DNA of 64,000 nt from Allomuricauda sp. TY007. GTDB lineage: Bacteria > Bacteroidota > Bacteroidia > Flavobacteriales > Flavobacteriaceae. The DNA lies in the NCBI RefSeq assembly GCF_010468565.1, contig NZ_WUEG01000011.1:1-64000 (forward strand), written 5' to 3'. The notes beneath the pieces were generated by a model. The model worked only from the letters and a program-made list of their open reading frames with translations, made no database searches and was not told where the DNA came from. Positions 8,136-16,854 of the stretch are shown here, one piece after another (position 1 is the stretch's first letter; each line of letters opens with the position of its first letter). Both the position numbers and the translations under genes were made by a program.

Positions 8136-10592
8136 ATGAGATCAAAGGTACTTTTTTGTTTGCTTCCCATATTTATTGCATCCTGTACAAAAGAGGTAAA
8201 GACCAAAGATTCCCTTTTGGAACAGTTGCCCCCTAATCCTTCACTCGTTTTAAAGATCAACAACCTGACCAATTTTAAGAGCGAGCTAAAAAACAACTCC
8301 AACCTTAAAAGTATTGAGGAGTTTTACAACATAAAGGAAATTTTAGATAAGATCAAGGGATTGAGACATCTTACTACCGATAAAACCTGTGTGCTCGCAC
8401 TTTACGAAGTAGGCAAGGACAACCACGACTATATTTTGGCCACCAAAAATGATTCCGGTATTTTCAATGTAGACAGCGTGTCCAACAAAACCGTGGAAAC
8501 CTTAACCTACGAAGGCATCAATGTAACCAAATACAATCTTGATGGCCTAGAAGTCTATAGTCTACGGAAAAACAACGACATCTTATTGAGTTCCTCCATG
8601 ATGCTGATGGAAAACCTCATCAGAGTTAGCGAAAATACACCTGTGGACCCTACGCTGAAAAAACTTTATCAGGCAAGTTCGCTCGATAAGTCGGCCACAA
8701 TATTTATCAACCCTAGTGGGAATACATCTTTGTTAGCGCTAAAAGAGCAGGATAAAACCACGGACAATCCATTTTCTTCTTGGGTTTCTTTGGATTTCAC
8801 AGCAAATTCCGACGAAGTTAACTTGAGCGGCGTAGCCATGACTCCCGATTCCACAAAAAATTTCATCAATTTATTCAAGGGCACATCTCCCTTGGCCAAC
8901 AAAACACCTTCCTATGCACCATTAACTGCACAGGCCATACTATCCTATACTTTTGACGATTACCAAGTGTTCGCCAACAACCAGAACATTTATTTGGACA
9001 GAGTGAAGAAAACCGATTCCCTATTCAATACCATTGAAGAAGTTGGGATAATCTATTTGAACAACGAAAAGGTCGTCCTTTTAAAATCTTATGGCACCGA
9101 AAGTTTGTATGATTATTTGGATAGTAAAAAAACGGCTTCTCAGGACTACCAGGGCAGTGAAATTATAGAGCTCGAAAATCCAAATATTGTTGAAGAAGGT
9201 TTTACGCCCTTGGTCAAAGATTTTGAATCCAATTTTTGCACAATCTTAGAGAACAGCTTTATTTTTTCGGAACAGAAAGAAGCACTACAGACCATCATCA
9301 GCAATCATAAAAGCGCTTCTTCTTTTGACGGTGACCAAGGTTTTAAAACAGCAAAGGCATCCTTGGCGAGCGAATCCAGCATGCTTTTTGTTTCCAATGC
9401 TTCAGGAATTGATTTTTTTGCTGAACAGGAACTTTCCCCAGAGGTATTCGAGGACATCAAAGACAAAGATTTCAAGGAGCAGGTTTTTGCATCTCAAATG
9501 GTAATGGACAATGGTTTTGGGCATTTCAATCTGTTGGTATCAAAAATTGAAAAGAACCTGGAAAGAAACACAGTGTCCCCCCTATTTACTTTGGAGTTGA
9601 ACACCGATTTGGCCACAGACCCCCAGTTTGTGAAAAATCACAGGACCAAACAACAGGAAATTGTGGTACAGGACCAGAATAATGTCCTATATCTTATCTC
9701 CACCGATGGAAAAGTACTTTGGACCAAACAATTGGACGGCAGAATCCAAGGCGAAATACAACAGGTTGACATTTACAAAAACGGAAAACTCCAGCTCGCC
9801 TTCACCACAAACGACCAATTTTTGATTTTGGACCGCAATGGCGACGAAGTTCCTCCTTTTACTATTGATTTTGAAGGCGGCAACCTAAACCCATTGGCCG
9901 TTTTTGATTATGATGGCAGCCGAAATTATCGCTTTGTGGTCACCCAAGGCAAAAAAGTATATATGTACAACAATCAGGGCAAGATAGTCCGCGGATTTAC
10001 CTTTACCGATGCCCCGAGCAATATTTTGGATGCCCCCAAACATTTTAGGGTGGGCAACAAGGATTACTTGGTGTTTAAACAGGACAACAGCACCCTCAGA
10101 ATTTTGCACCGAGTGGGAAGCGATCGGATTAAAGTGCCTGAAAAGATAGACTTTTCCAACAATGGAGTGTTCCTGTATAAAAACAAGTTCTCGGTAACCA
10201 ACAAAACTGGTGTGCTTCATCAAATTGATACGAACGGAAAATTGACAGCCACCAATTTTAACCTAAATCCCGATCACGGATTTTATGCCACGAGCAATAC
10301 CTTGGTTTTTATGGACGACAATGTACTCAGTATTAAAGGAAGGAAAGTAGAACTGGAGCTGGGCGTATATTCCAAACCTAAAATCTTTTACATCTACGAT
10401 AAAATATATGTGGGTGTTACCGATATCCAAAACCATCAAATCTATTTGTACGATAGCCAAGCGGAACCTATTCCCAATTTCCCCGTATTTGGCAGCTCGT
10501 TGATCGACCTTACCGATATGGATAATGACAGAAGATTGGAATTGGTGGCCAAAGATCAGGAAAACTCCTTGATCGTATACAAAATAAACTAG
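8136..10592 (+). CDS. Large lipoprotein of unknown function, possible C-terminal beta-propeller
   Basis: 818 residues with an SPII signal (MRSKVLFCLLPIFIASC). I do not recognise a named domain with certainty. The N-terminal half (about 30-480) opens with LLEQLPPNPSLVLKINN, reminiscent of DUF3352-type envelope proteins. The C-terminal half (about 500-818) shows repeated short strands around D-G-KxLW or D-x-N-G turns (STDGKVLWTKQLDG, DRNGDEVPPF, NNQGKIVRGF, DTNGKLTA, DSQAEPIPNFPVFG), which looks like a PQQ/WD-like propeller. It starts 29 bp after rnhB, next to which homologues often seem to sit. Function unknown. Confidence 0.75.
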   Translation: MRSKVLFCLLPIFIASCTKEVKTKDSLLEQLPPNPSLVLKINNLTNFKSELKNNSNLKSIEEFYNIKEILDKIKGLRHLTTDKTCVLALYEVGKDNHDYILATKNDSGIFNVDSVSNKTVETLTYEGINVTKYNLDGLEVYSLRKNNDILLSSSMMLMENLIRVSENTPVDPTLKKLYQASSLDKSATIFINPSGNTSLLALKEQDKTTDNPFSSWVSLDFTANSDEVNLSGVAMTPDSTKNFINLFKGTSPLANKTPSYAPLTAQAILSYTFDDYQVFANNQNIYLDRVKKTDSLFNTIEEVGIIYLNNEKVVLLKSYGTESLYDYLDSKKTASQDYQGSEIIELENPNIVEEGFTPLVKDFESNFCTILENSFIFSEQKEALQTIISNHKSASSFDGDQGFKTAKASLASESSMLFVSNASGIDFFAEQELSPEVFEDIKDKDFKEQVFASQMVMDNGFGHFNLLVSKIEKNLERNTVSPLFTLELNTDLATDPQFVKNHRTKQQEIVVQDQNNVLYLISTDGKVLWTKQLDGRIQGEIQQVDIYKNGKLQLAFTTNDQFLILDRNGDEVPPFTIDFEGGNLNPLAVFDYDGSRNYRFVVTQGKKVYMYNNQGKIVRGFTFTDAPSNILDAPKHFRVGNKDYLVFKQDNSTLRILHRVGSDRIKVPEKIDFSNNGVFLYKNKFSVTNKTGVLHQIDTNGKLTATNFNLNPDHGFYATSNTLVFMDDNVLSIKGRKVELELGVYSKPKIFYIYDKIYVGVTDIQNHQIYLYDSQAEPIPNFPVFGSSLIDLTDMDNDRRLELVAKDQENSLIVYKIN

Positions 10593-10715
10593 TTCGCTTT
10601 GTTATTGCAACCTGTACAATAATTGTTACGAAACATACATTTTTAGTCTGTACGAGGGTTTTATTTGAGTAGTTTGGACAGTATTGCTTTATCAACAAAC
10701 TAAAAACACTTTTAA

Positions 10716-12032
10716 ATGAAAACCTCAAACAAACTATTCTACTGTTTGTCCTTTGCCCTATTGCTGGGCACCAGCGGAGAGGCTCAGTTCTTTAAAAAAT
10801 TGGCCAAAAAAGCGGAAAAGGCAGCTGAACGCACAGTTGAAAGACGGGTAGAAAGAGAAACCTCTAAAAAAACGGACCAAGCCCTCGACAGCATCTTGGA
10901 GCCGGGTTCTGGAGGGCAACAAGCTCCGGGAGCCCCTTCAGAAAATGGGAACCCTACGGGTGCCAATACCGAAAACAGCACCTCAACCCGTCCAGCAGCG
11001 GGCAGTCCAAAAACTATTGAAGTCTACAGTAAATTTGATTTTGTACCGGGTGACAAACCTTTATTCTTCGATGACTTCAACGATGAGTTTATGGGCGATT
11101 TTCCCTCCAAATGGAATACCAACGGTTCCGGGGAGGTGGTCACGATTGGCTCCATACCCGGCAAATGGTATTCCGTAGCCAGTAGAAGTATTACCGTGCC
11201 CAATTTGGGCACCACCCTCCCCGATGACTTTACTATGGAGTTTGACCTTAAAGTGGTCAACTTGAGCAGAAATACGGGTTCTGGCGCCAAATTGGGTATC
11301 TATTTTTCCGAAACCTCAGGACTTACCACTAACGAAAACAATGTATTGGCCAACCTCAACTTTTGTCAATATATAGCGATCGGGGTAAGAGTGGACAACA
11401 ATTTTAAGGGAGATCCAGCTCCCATACAGAACACTTTACAACAAGACTTACGAGAGATTTACAAGGATGTGGCCCACGTGTCCATAGCTGTAAACAAAAA
11501 TAGGTACCGCCTTTGGCTAAACGAGATAAAGGTCGCCGATCTTCCACAATTCATTGTAAAGCCAGAATTGATCAACTATGTAAAGTTTTATGTGACTGGT
11601 ATAGACAAACAAAAGAGACAGGAACAAGTATTGATCAGCAACCTGAAAATTGCAGAAGGTGGTGTTGATTTACGCAGGAAACTCATGGCCGAAGGAAAAA
11701 TCTCCACCAACGGCATACGTTTCAACTCCGGTTCGGCGGATATCTTACCACAATCCATGGGTATAATCCGCCAAATCTCCCAAGTGTTGAATCAAGATTC
11801 CGCTATGAGCCTCAACATTGTGGGACATACCGATTCTGATGGTTCGGACGAAAGCAACATGAAACTTTCCAAAGACCGGGCCGAGGCCGTTAAAAAAGCA
11901 CTGGTCTCCGTTTATGGGATTTCCGAAAACCGATTGAGTTCCGAAGGAAAAGGAGAAGCAGAACCTGTTGCTGATAATGGTACCGCACAAGGCAAAGCAC
12001 AAAACCGCAGGGTTGAATTCATTAAACTTTAA
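10716..12032 (+). CDS. OmpA-family outer-membrane protein
   Basis: 438 residues. A signal peptide (cleavage after SGEAQ) is followed by a basic/acidic helical stretch (FFKKLAKKAEKAAERTVERR), a Pro/Gly/Ser-rich linker (about 60-95), a concanavalin-like beta-rich central domain (about 100-305), and a C-terminal OmpA peptidoglycan-binding domain (about 325-438) with NIVGHTDSDGSDESNMKLS and NRRVEFIKL. It would tether the outer membrane to peptidoglycan. The gene is followed 6 bp later by the TapB-like gene, and both end at a strong terminator, so they form an operon. Confidence 0.9.
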   Translation: MKTSNKLFYCLSFALLLGTSGEAQFFKKLAKKAEKAAERTVERRVERETSKKTDQALDSILEPGSGGQQAPGAPSENGNPTGANTENSTSTRPAAGSPKTIEVYSKFDFVPGDKPLFFDDFNDEFMGDFPSKWNTNGSGEVVTIGSIPGKWYSVASRSITVPNLGTTLPDDFTMEFDLKVVNLSRNTGSGAKLGIYFSETSGLTTNENNVLANLNFCQYIAIGVRVDNNFKGDPAPIQNTLQQDLREIYKDVAHVSIAVNKNRYRLWLNEIKVADLPQFIVKPELINYVKFYVTGIDKQKRQEQVLISNLKIAEGGVDLRRKLMAEGKISTNGIRFNSGSADILPQSMGIIRQISQVLNQDSAMSLNIVGHTDSDGSDESNMKLSKDRAEAVKKALVSVYGISENRLSSEGKGEAEPVADNGTAQGKAQNRRVEFIKL

Positions 12033-12038
12033 TAAAAC

Positions 12039-12731
12039 ATGAAACGATATTTTCTATTACTGCTACTTGCCGTATTTACGACCTCCATATCACAGGCACA
12101 ATCCACTTGCAGCACATACTATCCGTTGGTTGATGGGGCCAACCTTCAATACACCAATTATAACAAAAAGGGTAAAGAGGATGGACAAATCAACTACACA
12201 GTCACCAATGTGGAAAGCAGTGGCGACAATGTAAGCGCCACGATGATGATGGAAATGGTGGACAGAAAAGGGAACACCTATACTTCGGATTATGAGATTG
12301 CTTGCGATGGCAACGTTGTCAAAATAGATTTTAAATCTCTGATGAACGACCAAATGCTCAGCCAAATGGGCGATGTTGAAATGGATATGTCGGGCACCGA
12401 TGTGGAATTGCCCAACAATCTTTCCGTGGGACAAGAGTTACCCGATGCCAATATGGAGCTTAAAATGAAAATGGGCGGGGCAATCAACATGAATACCAAT
12501 GTGGAGACCATCAACCGCAAAGTGGAAAAGCAAGAAAGCGTGACCACTCCGGCCGGTACTTTTGACTGTTATGTAATCTACAGCGAAACCAAGACCAAAA
12601 TGATGATGGCCAACCAAACCTTTCCTTCCCGCACATGGTTTGCCAAAGGGGTTGGTATGGTAAAACAAGAATCGTACAACAAAAACGGTAAATTGATGGG
12701 CAGTATGGTTTTGACCCAGTACAGCAAATAA
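12039..12731 (+). CDS. TapB-like secreted protein (DUF3108-like)
   Basis: 230 residues with an N-terminal signal peptide ending SISQAQ. The body is beta-rich: YYPLVDGANLQYTNYNKKGK at the start, Met-rich central strands, then VTTPAGTFDCYVI and TWFAKGVGMVKQESYNKNGK. This is the layout of the TapB/DUF3108-like family of periplasmic proteins found in Bacteroidota. Its biochemical role is unknown. Only 6 bp separate it from the OmpA-family gene, suggesting co-expression and a shared envelope function. Confidence 0.78.
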   Translation: MKRYFLLLLLAVFTTSISQAQSTCSTYYPLVDGANLQYTNYNKKGKEDGQINYTVTNVESSGDNVSATMMMEMVDRKGNTYTSDYEIACDGNVVKIDFKSLMNDQMLSQMGDVEMDMSGTDVELPNNLSVGQELPDANMELKMKMGGAINMNTNVETINRKVEKQESVTTPAGTFDCYVIYSETKTKMMMANQTFPSRTWFAKGVGMVKQESYNKNGKLMGSMVLTQYSK

Positions 12732-12753
12732 CTGATTTACTTTGTAAAAACAG

Positions 12754-12783
12754 AAAAAACCGAGGCGTGCACCTCGGTTTTTT
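12754..12783. terminator. Bidirectional rho-independent terminator
   Basis: A 12-bp perfect stem (AAAAAACCGAGG / CCTCGGTTTTTT) with a 6-nt loop, placed between two convergent genes: the TapB-like gene (ends 12731) and the leftward lipoprotein gene (ends 12801). Confidence 0.92.
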
Positions 12784-12800
12784 ATGGTATAGATTAATTC

Positions 12801-13472
12801 TTATTTTTTATCCGGCAAAGGGGAAATCATAATGTGGGCCCTGTGCGTTCCAGGGTTCATGATCCAAGGGTGGTTTGGCCCTACAGGCTTTTCAGGAAGC
12901 CCCGTGGATTCCGCAGTGGCAAATGGCAAATACACCACATAACGGTAATGTGCTCCTTGCACTTCATTGGTTTCCGGATTGTATTGATCGCTTTCCCCAT
13001 AATAAATATGAAGGGTGGATCCCGGTTTCCCCATATCCAGCTTACCCGATTTTGCTTCTTCTTCGCGAATATCAAAAATTTCGGGACCTGTTTTTCCTTC
13101 GGCCCTCAGCTCTCGGCCTCTTGCCATAAAAGGTTCCAAACTTTTATGATAGCAGGCCGCATTGAATCCTGATTGTTTGGGATTGTCGGCCAGGACAATG
13201 AATTCGTTATCGCCTTCTCGGAGCGTTACAAAATCCCCTGCCATATTATACCCGATGACCTTACATCCATCGCGGCTTTCCGCTGGAGCTGCCATTAAAG
13301 ATGCAGCGATCAAAGCTTCGTCGGAGTCTATCGGCACATAGTTGGTTTTGACTGAATCAACCATATTATTTTCCACCGTTGCGGAATCATCCGTATCTTT
13401 TTTGTTTTCAGAAGTATTCTTGCAGGAGACCAAAATTCCTATCAAGGCAATTGCTATTGTAAGTTGTTTCAT
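12801..13472 (-). CDS. Lipoprotein of unknown function
   Basis: 223 residues with an SPII signal (MKQLTIAIALIGILVSC). After an acidic low-complexity linker (about 20-45) comes a compact domain with conserved-looking ESRDGCKVIGYN, a central AACYHKSLEPFMARGREL, and the tail PNHPWIMNPGTHRAHIMISP, where His and Pro are clustered. The tail could be a metal or ligand site, but I do not recognise the family. The upstream gap 13473-13684 (212 bp) holds no gene I can see. Confidence 0.7.
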   Translation of the reverse strand: MKQLTIAIALIGILVSCKNTSENKKDTDDSATVENNMVDSVKTNYVPIDSDEALIAASLMAAPAESRDGCKVIGYNMAGDFVTLREGDNEFIVLADNPKQSGFNAACYHKSLEPFMARGRELRAEGKTGPEIFDIREEEAKSGKLDMGKPGSTLHIYYGESDQYNPETNEVQGAHYRYVVYLPFATAESTGLPEKPVGPNHPWIMNPGTHRAHIMISPLPDKK

Positions 13473-13684
13473 GGCGTGTTGGTTTTAGTTATAGGCTTTA
13501 TCAAGGGAACTGGCCTAACATAAACTTGTTTTACTTGTTTCGAACTAAGATTATGCCAATATGTTGAATTGGAAATATAAGGATTTTATGAGACAAGATT
13601 TGCAGTATTTTTACATATCGATTTCTAAATCAAAATTTTAACAACACCTAGATTTTGGGTGAAATGATATTAGCCACAGTTTTT

Positions 13685-14341
13685 CTAATCAAACTCCCAT
13701 CTTACGAATGGTCCAAAATTACTGTTGAAAACTTTGTCCGGTCCTGCCCAATCTAAATTAGCACCCAAGCCAAATATAAACTGATTCTTTTGGACACCTG
13801 CCCTTATATAAATATAGCTAATATTATGTTCATTATAGTTAATACTGAAATTATGAATGAATTGTAATCTGCTGTAAAATTTCCAGCTATTGTTAATGGA
13901 TGGATGATACTCATACAATCCGAATAATTTTGCATCAAAACCATCATTAAGGAAAAAGGACAAATTTGTTACTGCTAAGAAATTTTTATTTGCAAAACTA
14001 TGTTTAGGGCCTAATATGGGAGAAAAACCTGCAAATGAGTTAAAGTCCAAGCCTGCCATGACTCCGAAACCCTTCTTAAAATTATATCCGAATTGAGAAA
14101 TAATTATTGCCCTGTTTTCTTCCACATCATTTTTATAATTTGCTGTATATGTAGCTAAACCAAAAAAATCAAATTTACTGGTTGGACTGAAAAATCTTTT
14201 TAACACAAACTGTGAGTACACCTCTTTGTTTCCCGCCATAATCTCAACAGGAACTGGGGGTTTGGTATTCTGAGCAAAAGTCTTTAAAATGCCAAAGGAT
14301 AAAACAATTAAAAAAGAAAGATAGATTTTAAATGATTTCAT
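13685..14341 (-). CDS. Secreted beta-rich protein, probable small outer-membrane protein
   Basis: 218 residues. It has a signal peptide (MKSFKIYLSFLIVLSFGILK, then TFAQ). The mature part alternates aromatic and glycine residues in short strands (FFGLATYTANYK, AIIISQFGYNF, FSINYNEHNISYIYIRAG) and ends with the aromatic FVRWEFD, consistent with an outer-membrane barrel of 8-10 strands. No named family recognised. It lies 69 bp downstream of the Crp/Fnr-type regulator on the same strand, so may be co-transcribed with or controlled by it. Base composition is A+T-richer than its neighbours. Confidence 0.65.
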   Translation of the reverse strand: MKSFKIYLSFLIVLSFGILKTFAQNTKPPVPVEIMAGNKEVYSQFVLKRFFSPTSKFDFFGLATYTANYKNDVEENRAIIISQFGYNFKKGFGVMAGLDFNSFAGFSPILGPKHSFANKNFLAVTNLSFFLNDGFDAKLFGLYEYHPSINNSWKFYSRLQFIHNFSINYNEHNISYIYIRAGVQKNQFIFGLGANLDWAGPDKVFNSNFGPFVRWEFD

Positions 14342-14410
14342 ATCTAGGTGTTATAGTTCGAGGCAAAACTATAAACCTGTATAGGAAGAAAAGTCGCTCT
14401 AGAGCAACGA

Positions 14411-14980
14411 TTAAAGTTTTGATTTTAAGCGGCTTAATGTGTATGGAGTAATGCCTAAATAGGAAGCAATCATTTTATTGGACAGTCTGGACAAGATCCT
14501 AGGTTGATAACTCATTAGCCATTTTAATCGTTTTAAGGTTTCCTCTCCCTGAAAATTATATATCCTTTTTACCGATGTTACATAGGCCATCTCCAATATG
14601 TCCCGATAAATCAGATTTATTGATGGCTCTGTTTTAACCAACTCATAAAAATCTTCTTTATCAATGTATAGAATTTCAGATTTTTCAATTGACTGTATAT
14701 TCTCTTTGGATGGTTCATTGGTGATTAAGCTAGTAAGATCGGTTCCAAATTTCCCTTCAAAGGCGAAGTATCTTGTTAATTCTTTGCCTTCTTCATTAAG
14801 ATGAAAAAATCTCAAACAACCATGATTTATAAAATAAACTCTTCTACATACTTCTCCTGCCCTTAAAAGGGTCTCATATTTCTTTAAATTTTTAACTTTA
14901 AAGCACTGTGAAAAATGATTAAATTCCTCTTTGTCAATACTTGCTTTTTCCTTAATATAATTAAATAAAATAGAGTGCAT
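14411..14980 (-). CDS. Crp/Fnr-family transcriptional regulator
   Basis: 189 residues from the ATG chosen here (MHSILFNYIKEKASID); a GTG 39 nt upstream is less likely because Bacteroidota members of this family begin at this Met. An N-terminal cyclic-nucleotide-binding fold spans about 15-115 (LLRAGEVCRRVYFINHGCLR, GKFGTDLTSLI), then a dimer helix, and a short C-terminal helix-turn-helix (LSNKMIASYLGITPYTLSRL). The cNMP phosphate-binding Arg/Ser motif is not obvious, so the effector is unknown. Next downstream is the predicted outer-membrane protein gene. Confidence 0.88.
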   Translation of the reverse strand: MHSILFNYIKEKASIDKEEFNHFSQCFKVKNLKKYETLLRAGEVCRRVYFINHGCLRFFHLNEEGKELTRYFAFEGKFGTDLTSLITNEPSKENIQSIEKSEILYIDKEDFYELVKTEPSINLIYRDILEMAYVTSVKRIYNFQGEETLKRLKWLMSYQPRILSRLSNKMIASYLGITPYTLSRLKSKL

Positions 14981-15112
14981 CTTTTTAAAGATAAAGCATT
15001 TGTGAAAATTAGAGCTCACCTTTAAGTATTATTATATCCGCCAATAAGTGATTTCAGTGTAATTTACTGATAATCGATAGTCGTGTGTGTAATTTGGCAG
15101 ATGGAAACTAAC

Positions 15113-15829
15113 CTAAACCCCAGCCTTTTCCTTGATCAACTCCGCCTCAAAAAGCGTGGTAAAATGTTTCAGAAGTTTTTCTTTTACTTCCTCCATATCC
15201 ACTTCTTTTTGACCAAGTTCCACATTTAGCGAAGTAACTGCTTTGTCCTTGATGCCACAGGGAATCATCATATCAAAATAACCAAGGTCGGTATTTACGT
15301 TTAGGGCAAAACCGTGCATGGTCACCCAACGGCTCGCGCGCACGCCCATGGCACATATTTTTCGGGCAAAGGGAGTGCCCACATCCAGCCAAACACCGGT
15401 TTCTCCTTCGGAGCGCTGCCCTTTTAGGCCATATTCGGCCAAGGTGAGAATCACCATTTCCTCCAAAAAACGAAGGTATTTGTGAATGTCCGTGAAGAAA
15501 TTGTCCAAATCCAAAATGGGGTAGCCCACTACTTGTCCTGGGCCGTGATAAGTAATATCGCCTCCCCGGTTTATCTTATAAAAAGTTGCTCCTTTTGCTG
15601 CGAGTGCTTTTTCATCAACCAACAAATTATTGATGTCGCCACTTTTACCCAAAGTGTACACATGCGGGTGTTCCACAAACAAAAAATGGTTTGGGGTTTC
15701 AAGGCCTGCATCCTCCCGTCGGTTACGCACCTTGGTGTCCACAATGTCCTTGAACAGCGTTTCTTGGTAATCCCAAGTTTCCTTGTAATCCTCGAATCCT
15801 AAATCTTGCAGGGCAACTTTCTTGTTCAT
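15113..15829 (-). CDS. lipB: Octanoyl-[acyl-carrier-protein]-protein N-octanoyltransferase (lipoyltransferase LipB)
   Basis: 238 residues. LipB moves octanoate from ACP onto lipoyl domains of 2-oxoacid dehydrogenases and the glycine cleavage H protein, the first step of lipoate synthesis. Visible signatures are INRGGDITYHGPGQ, the catalytic-Lys segment ARKICAMGVRASRWVTMHG followed by FALNVN, and the catalytic-Cys segment MIPCGIKDKAVTSL. Length is normal. It lies 32 bp after a lipoprotein gene on the same strand and is probably the last gene of the yqaE-lipoprotein-lipB run. Confidence 0.97.
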   Translation of the reverse strand: MNKKVALQDLGFEDYKETWDYQETLFKDIVDTKVRNRREDAGLETPNHFLFVEHPHVYTLGKSGDINNLLVDEKALAAKGATFYKINRGGDITYHGPGQVVGYPILDLDNFFTDIHKYLRFLEEMVILTLAEYGLKGQRSEGETGVWLDVGTPFARKICAMGVRASRWVTMHGFALNVNTDLGYFDMMIPCGIKDKAVTSLNVELGQKEVDMEEVKEKLLKHFTTLFEAELIKEKAGV

Positions 15830-15861
15830 ACCACAAAGATACGAAGCAGAGGAATGGAAAA

Positions 15862-16599
15862 CTATTTCTCCAGTTCCACTTCCAAATCCAGTACGGATGG
15901 GTCCTTCATCAAATCCAAGAAGTTCACCTCATAAATCAAAGTTTTGCCATCTTGGCTAAAGGTCGCCTCCTCCACAGTGGTGGATTTTATCTTTTTTGGG
16001 AAATGATATTTTAAGGTATAGGTAGAGCCCGACAGGAACATTTCGGCTCCTTGCAAACTGTCCAACTGCTGCTGGAACAACTCCTGATCTACGATTTTAG
16101 CGGTACGGGCAAACTTATTTTTCTTAAATGAATAGTTAACCTCCGTAGCTTGTTCGTTAGGCTTTACTTTTCCCTGCTGTGGATTGGAATTTCCTCCTAT
16201 TGCACTTGCTTCTTGAAAATTGCTAAAGGCACCGTTCATCTCGCTCACTTTTTTAAACTCACTGAACAGGTCGAACATCATTACCTTTTTTTCAGGGTCC
16301 ATAACCATGCGCATGTTAAATGGCTCCAATTTTTTCAATTTGGCCTGTTCTTCCGGCGACAATTGTGCAATGCTATCTTTCTTCTCTTCCAAAAAATCCT
16401 TAAAAGAAATAATGGAATCTATCGGTTCTTCACTCGTTTTGGCCATTTCTTCACCGGCCATTTCCATCATTTCGGAACCATCAAAATTTATGGACAATTT
16501 TCCCGAACCATCTTCTTCTAAATGGATTTCTTCTGTAAAATTGCATGCGTAGGTCAGGGCAACCAGCATTGCCAATAACAAGATTTGGATTTTTCTCAT
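15862..16599 (-). CDS. Lipoprotein of unknown function
   Basis: 245 residues with an SPII signal (MRKIQILLLAMLVALTYAC). The mature start NFTEEIHLEEDGSGKLSINF is typical of flavobacterial lipoproteins of unknown role that open with a 'two-strand acidic' module. A Met/Glu-rich segment and a helical middle follow, then a beta-strand tail (STYTLKYHFPKKIKS, KTLIYEVNFLDLM). No enzymatic motif seen. It starts 7 bp after the YqaE-like gene and ends 32 bp before lipB. Confidence 0.72.
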   Translation of the reverse strand: MRKIQILLLAMLVALTYACNFTEEIHLEEDGSGKLSINFDGSEMMEMAGEEMAKTSEEPIDSIISFKDFLEEKKDSIAQLSPEEQAKLKKLEPFNMRMVMDPEKKVMMFDLFSEFKKVSEMNGAFSNFQEASAIGGNSNPQQGKVKPNEQATEVNYSFKKNKFARTAKIVDQELFQQQLDSLQGAEMFLSGSTYTLKYHFPKKIKSTTVEEATFSQDGKTLIYEVNFLDLMKDPSVLDLEVELEK

Positions 16600-16606
16600 A
16601 AGATTT

Positions 16607-16762
16607 TTAGTTAGTGTTGTTTAAAATAACCAAGGCCCCTATAACTCCGGGAACCCAACCGCAAAGGGTTAAAAGTAATACAATAAGGATAGAGCCACAA
16701 CCTTTTCCGATGACTGACAAAGGCGGAAACAATATGGCCAACAAAACTCTCCAGAAACTCAT
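16607..16762 (-). CDS. YqaE/Pmp3-family small membrane protein
   Basis: A 51-residue protein that reads MSFWRVLLAILFPPLSVIGK and then contains GCGSILIVLLLTLCGWVPGV and IGALVIL. This matches the Pmp3/YqaE (UPF0057) family: two transmembrane helices flanking the FPPL...GCG...CGWVPG core. Family members are stress- or salt-associated plasma-membrane proteolipids whose molecular role is unclear. It is 7 bp upstream of the lipoprotein gene and probably heads that operon. The 92-bp gap to the divergent LuxR-type gene carries both promoters, though no clean consensus was seen. Confidence 0.9.
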   Translation of the reverse strand: MSFWRVLLAILFPPLSVIGKGCGSILIVLLLTLCGWVPGVIGALVILNNTN

Positions 16763-16854
16763 TTTTTTGATTTTGATTGATGATACCTATATGTAGTTAA
16801 AATAATGTTTTTGTTACATAAAAACCACTATTTTTAGCCCGAATCGGATAAATA

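Noticed and set aside
16614..16796. 60-codon open frame on the plus strand
   Set aside because: It is the antisense shadow of the YqaE/Pmp3 gene at 16607-16762, whose protein matches a known family.
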